The notes below the pieces were generated by a model. The model had not been told where the DNA came from and made no database searches. It was given only the letters and a program-made list of their open reading frames with translations. A stretch of 14,898 nucleotides of DNA from assembly GCA_038229915.1 (NCBI GenBank), contig JBBRNY010000057.1, positions 1 to 14,898 of the forward strand. Reading direction: 5' to 3'. Below are positions 14,404 to 14,898 of this stretch, in pieces. Both the position numbers and the translations under genes were made by a program. The DNA comes from JAFDZW01 sp038229915. GTDB lineage: Bacteria > Bacteroidota > Ignavibacteria > Palsa-1295. Numbering within the stretch: the stretch's first letter is position 1; the number at the start of each line of letters is the position of its first letter.

Positions 14404-14898
14404 ATGCGTATTCAATTAGATGAACTCTTAGCATCCGGTGCTCACTTTGGGCATTTGACTCGCCGTTGGAATCCGAAGATGAAACCCTACATCTTCATGG
14501 AGCGTAACGGAATCCACATTATCGATCTCAAGAAAACCCAACAGTTAGCAGAAGATGCGTTGAACGCTGCAGAGCGTATCGCCGCAGAAGGCAAGCGTTT
14601 TCTTTTTGTTGGTACCAAGAAGCAGCTCCGTATTGCGATCAAAGAAGAAGCACTTCGTTGCGGACAGCATTTTGCTGTTGATCGTTGGCCGGGCGGTATG
14701 CTTACTAATTTTACGACCATTCGTAAATCCATCAAACGTTACCAAGTGATCGAAAAGATGGAAGTCGATGGTACGATCGAAAATTATACGAAAAAAGAGC
14801 AGTTGATGATCGAGCGTGAAAAAGACAAACTCGAAGCAACGCTCGGCGGTATTGTTGATATGCGTGGTCTTCCTGGTGCAATGATCATCATTGACATC
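14404..14898 (+). CDS. rpsB: Small ribosomal subunit protein S2, N-terminal part
   Basis: The first 165 residues of S2; the frame is still open at the window end. Conserved features: LLASGAHFGHLTRRWNPKM, YIFMERNGIHIIDLKKT, FLFVGTKKQ, DRWPGGMLTNFTTI and LGGIVDMRGLPGAMIIIDI. RWPGG rather than RWLGG is a form I associate with Bacteroidota-type S2. S2 joins late in 30S assembly on the solvent side near the platform and is needed for S1 binding. tsf would be expected just downstream in this order (rplM-rpsI-rpsB-tsf), outside the window. The ATG has no Shine-Dalgarno sequence. Confidence 0.97.
   Translation, partial: MRIQLDELLASGAHFGHLTRRWNPKMKPYIFMERNGIHIIDLKKTQQLAEDALNAAERIAAEGKRFLFVGTKKQLRIAIKEEALRCGQHFAVDRWPGGMLTNFTTIRKSIKRYQVIEKMEVDGTIENYTKKEQLMIEREKDKLEATLGGIVDMRGLPGAMIIIDI

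Noticed and set aside
1..14898. CRISPR array, insertion sequence, prophage or toxin-antitoxin pair
   Set aside because: No regularly spaced direct repeats, transposase or integrase motifs, or paired small toxin-antitoxin frames were seen.

Overview
The window comes from a bacterium of the Bacteroidota/Chlorobiota (FCB) side of the tree. A lineage such as Ignavibacteria or Candidatus Kapabacteria fits, but the sequence alone does not settle this. Evidence: a FISUMP-domain protein, a secreted beta-propeller protein with a type IX secretion (T9SS) C-terminal sorting domain, several starts without Shine-Dalgarno sequences, two good matches to the Bacteroidota -7 promoter element TAnnTTTG, the gene order rplM-rpsI-rpsB, and an S2 protein reading RWPGGMLTNF.

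Layout. 1-522 is the 3' end of a FISUMP protein (+). A minus-strand terminator (558-593) ends the convergent gene for a large lipoprotein (621-2933, -). A small SET-domain lysine methyltransferase gene (3187-3681, +) and a small exported protein with a poly-threonine linker (3756-4289, +) follow. A 94-nt inverted-repeat structure (4311-4404) then covers the ribosome binding site of a secreted Asp-box beta-propeller protein (4408-6459, +). The gene-poor stretch 6460-7105 holds a consensus-like promoter, a REP-like palindrome and, just before rplK, an apparent L1-binding leader. rplK-rplA (7106-8237) end at a strong terminator. A polytopic GT-C-like membrane protein (8308-9594, -) diverges from aspS (9702-11474, +), which is followed by a SpoU/TrmH-family methyltransferase (11498-12301). 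A small exported protein (12418-12864) and a decayed neighbour (12910-13178) precede the rplM-rpsI pair (13357-14244) and the first 165 codons of rpsB (14404-14898, cut by the window end).

How it fits together. The window alternates between core translation genes (L11, L1, AspRS, an RNA 2'-O-methyltransferase, L13, S9, S2) and cell-envelope or exported proteins. The translation genes appear to carry RNA-level control: an L1 rRNA mimic before rplK, structured leaders before rplM and rpsB, and strong terminators. The rplK-rplA pair stands apart from its usual neighbours secE, nusG, rplJ, rplL and rpoBC. No tRNA, rRNA, CRISPR array, insertion sequence or phage gene was recognised. No clear new multigene system is present. 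The best candidates for something undescribed are the structured leader at 4311-4404 and the orphan promoter region at 6528-6700.
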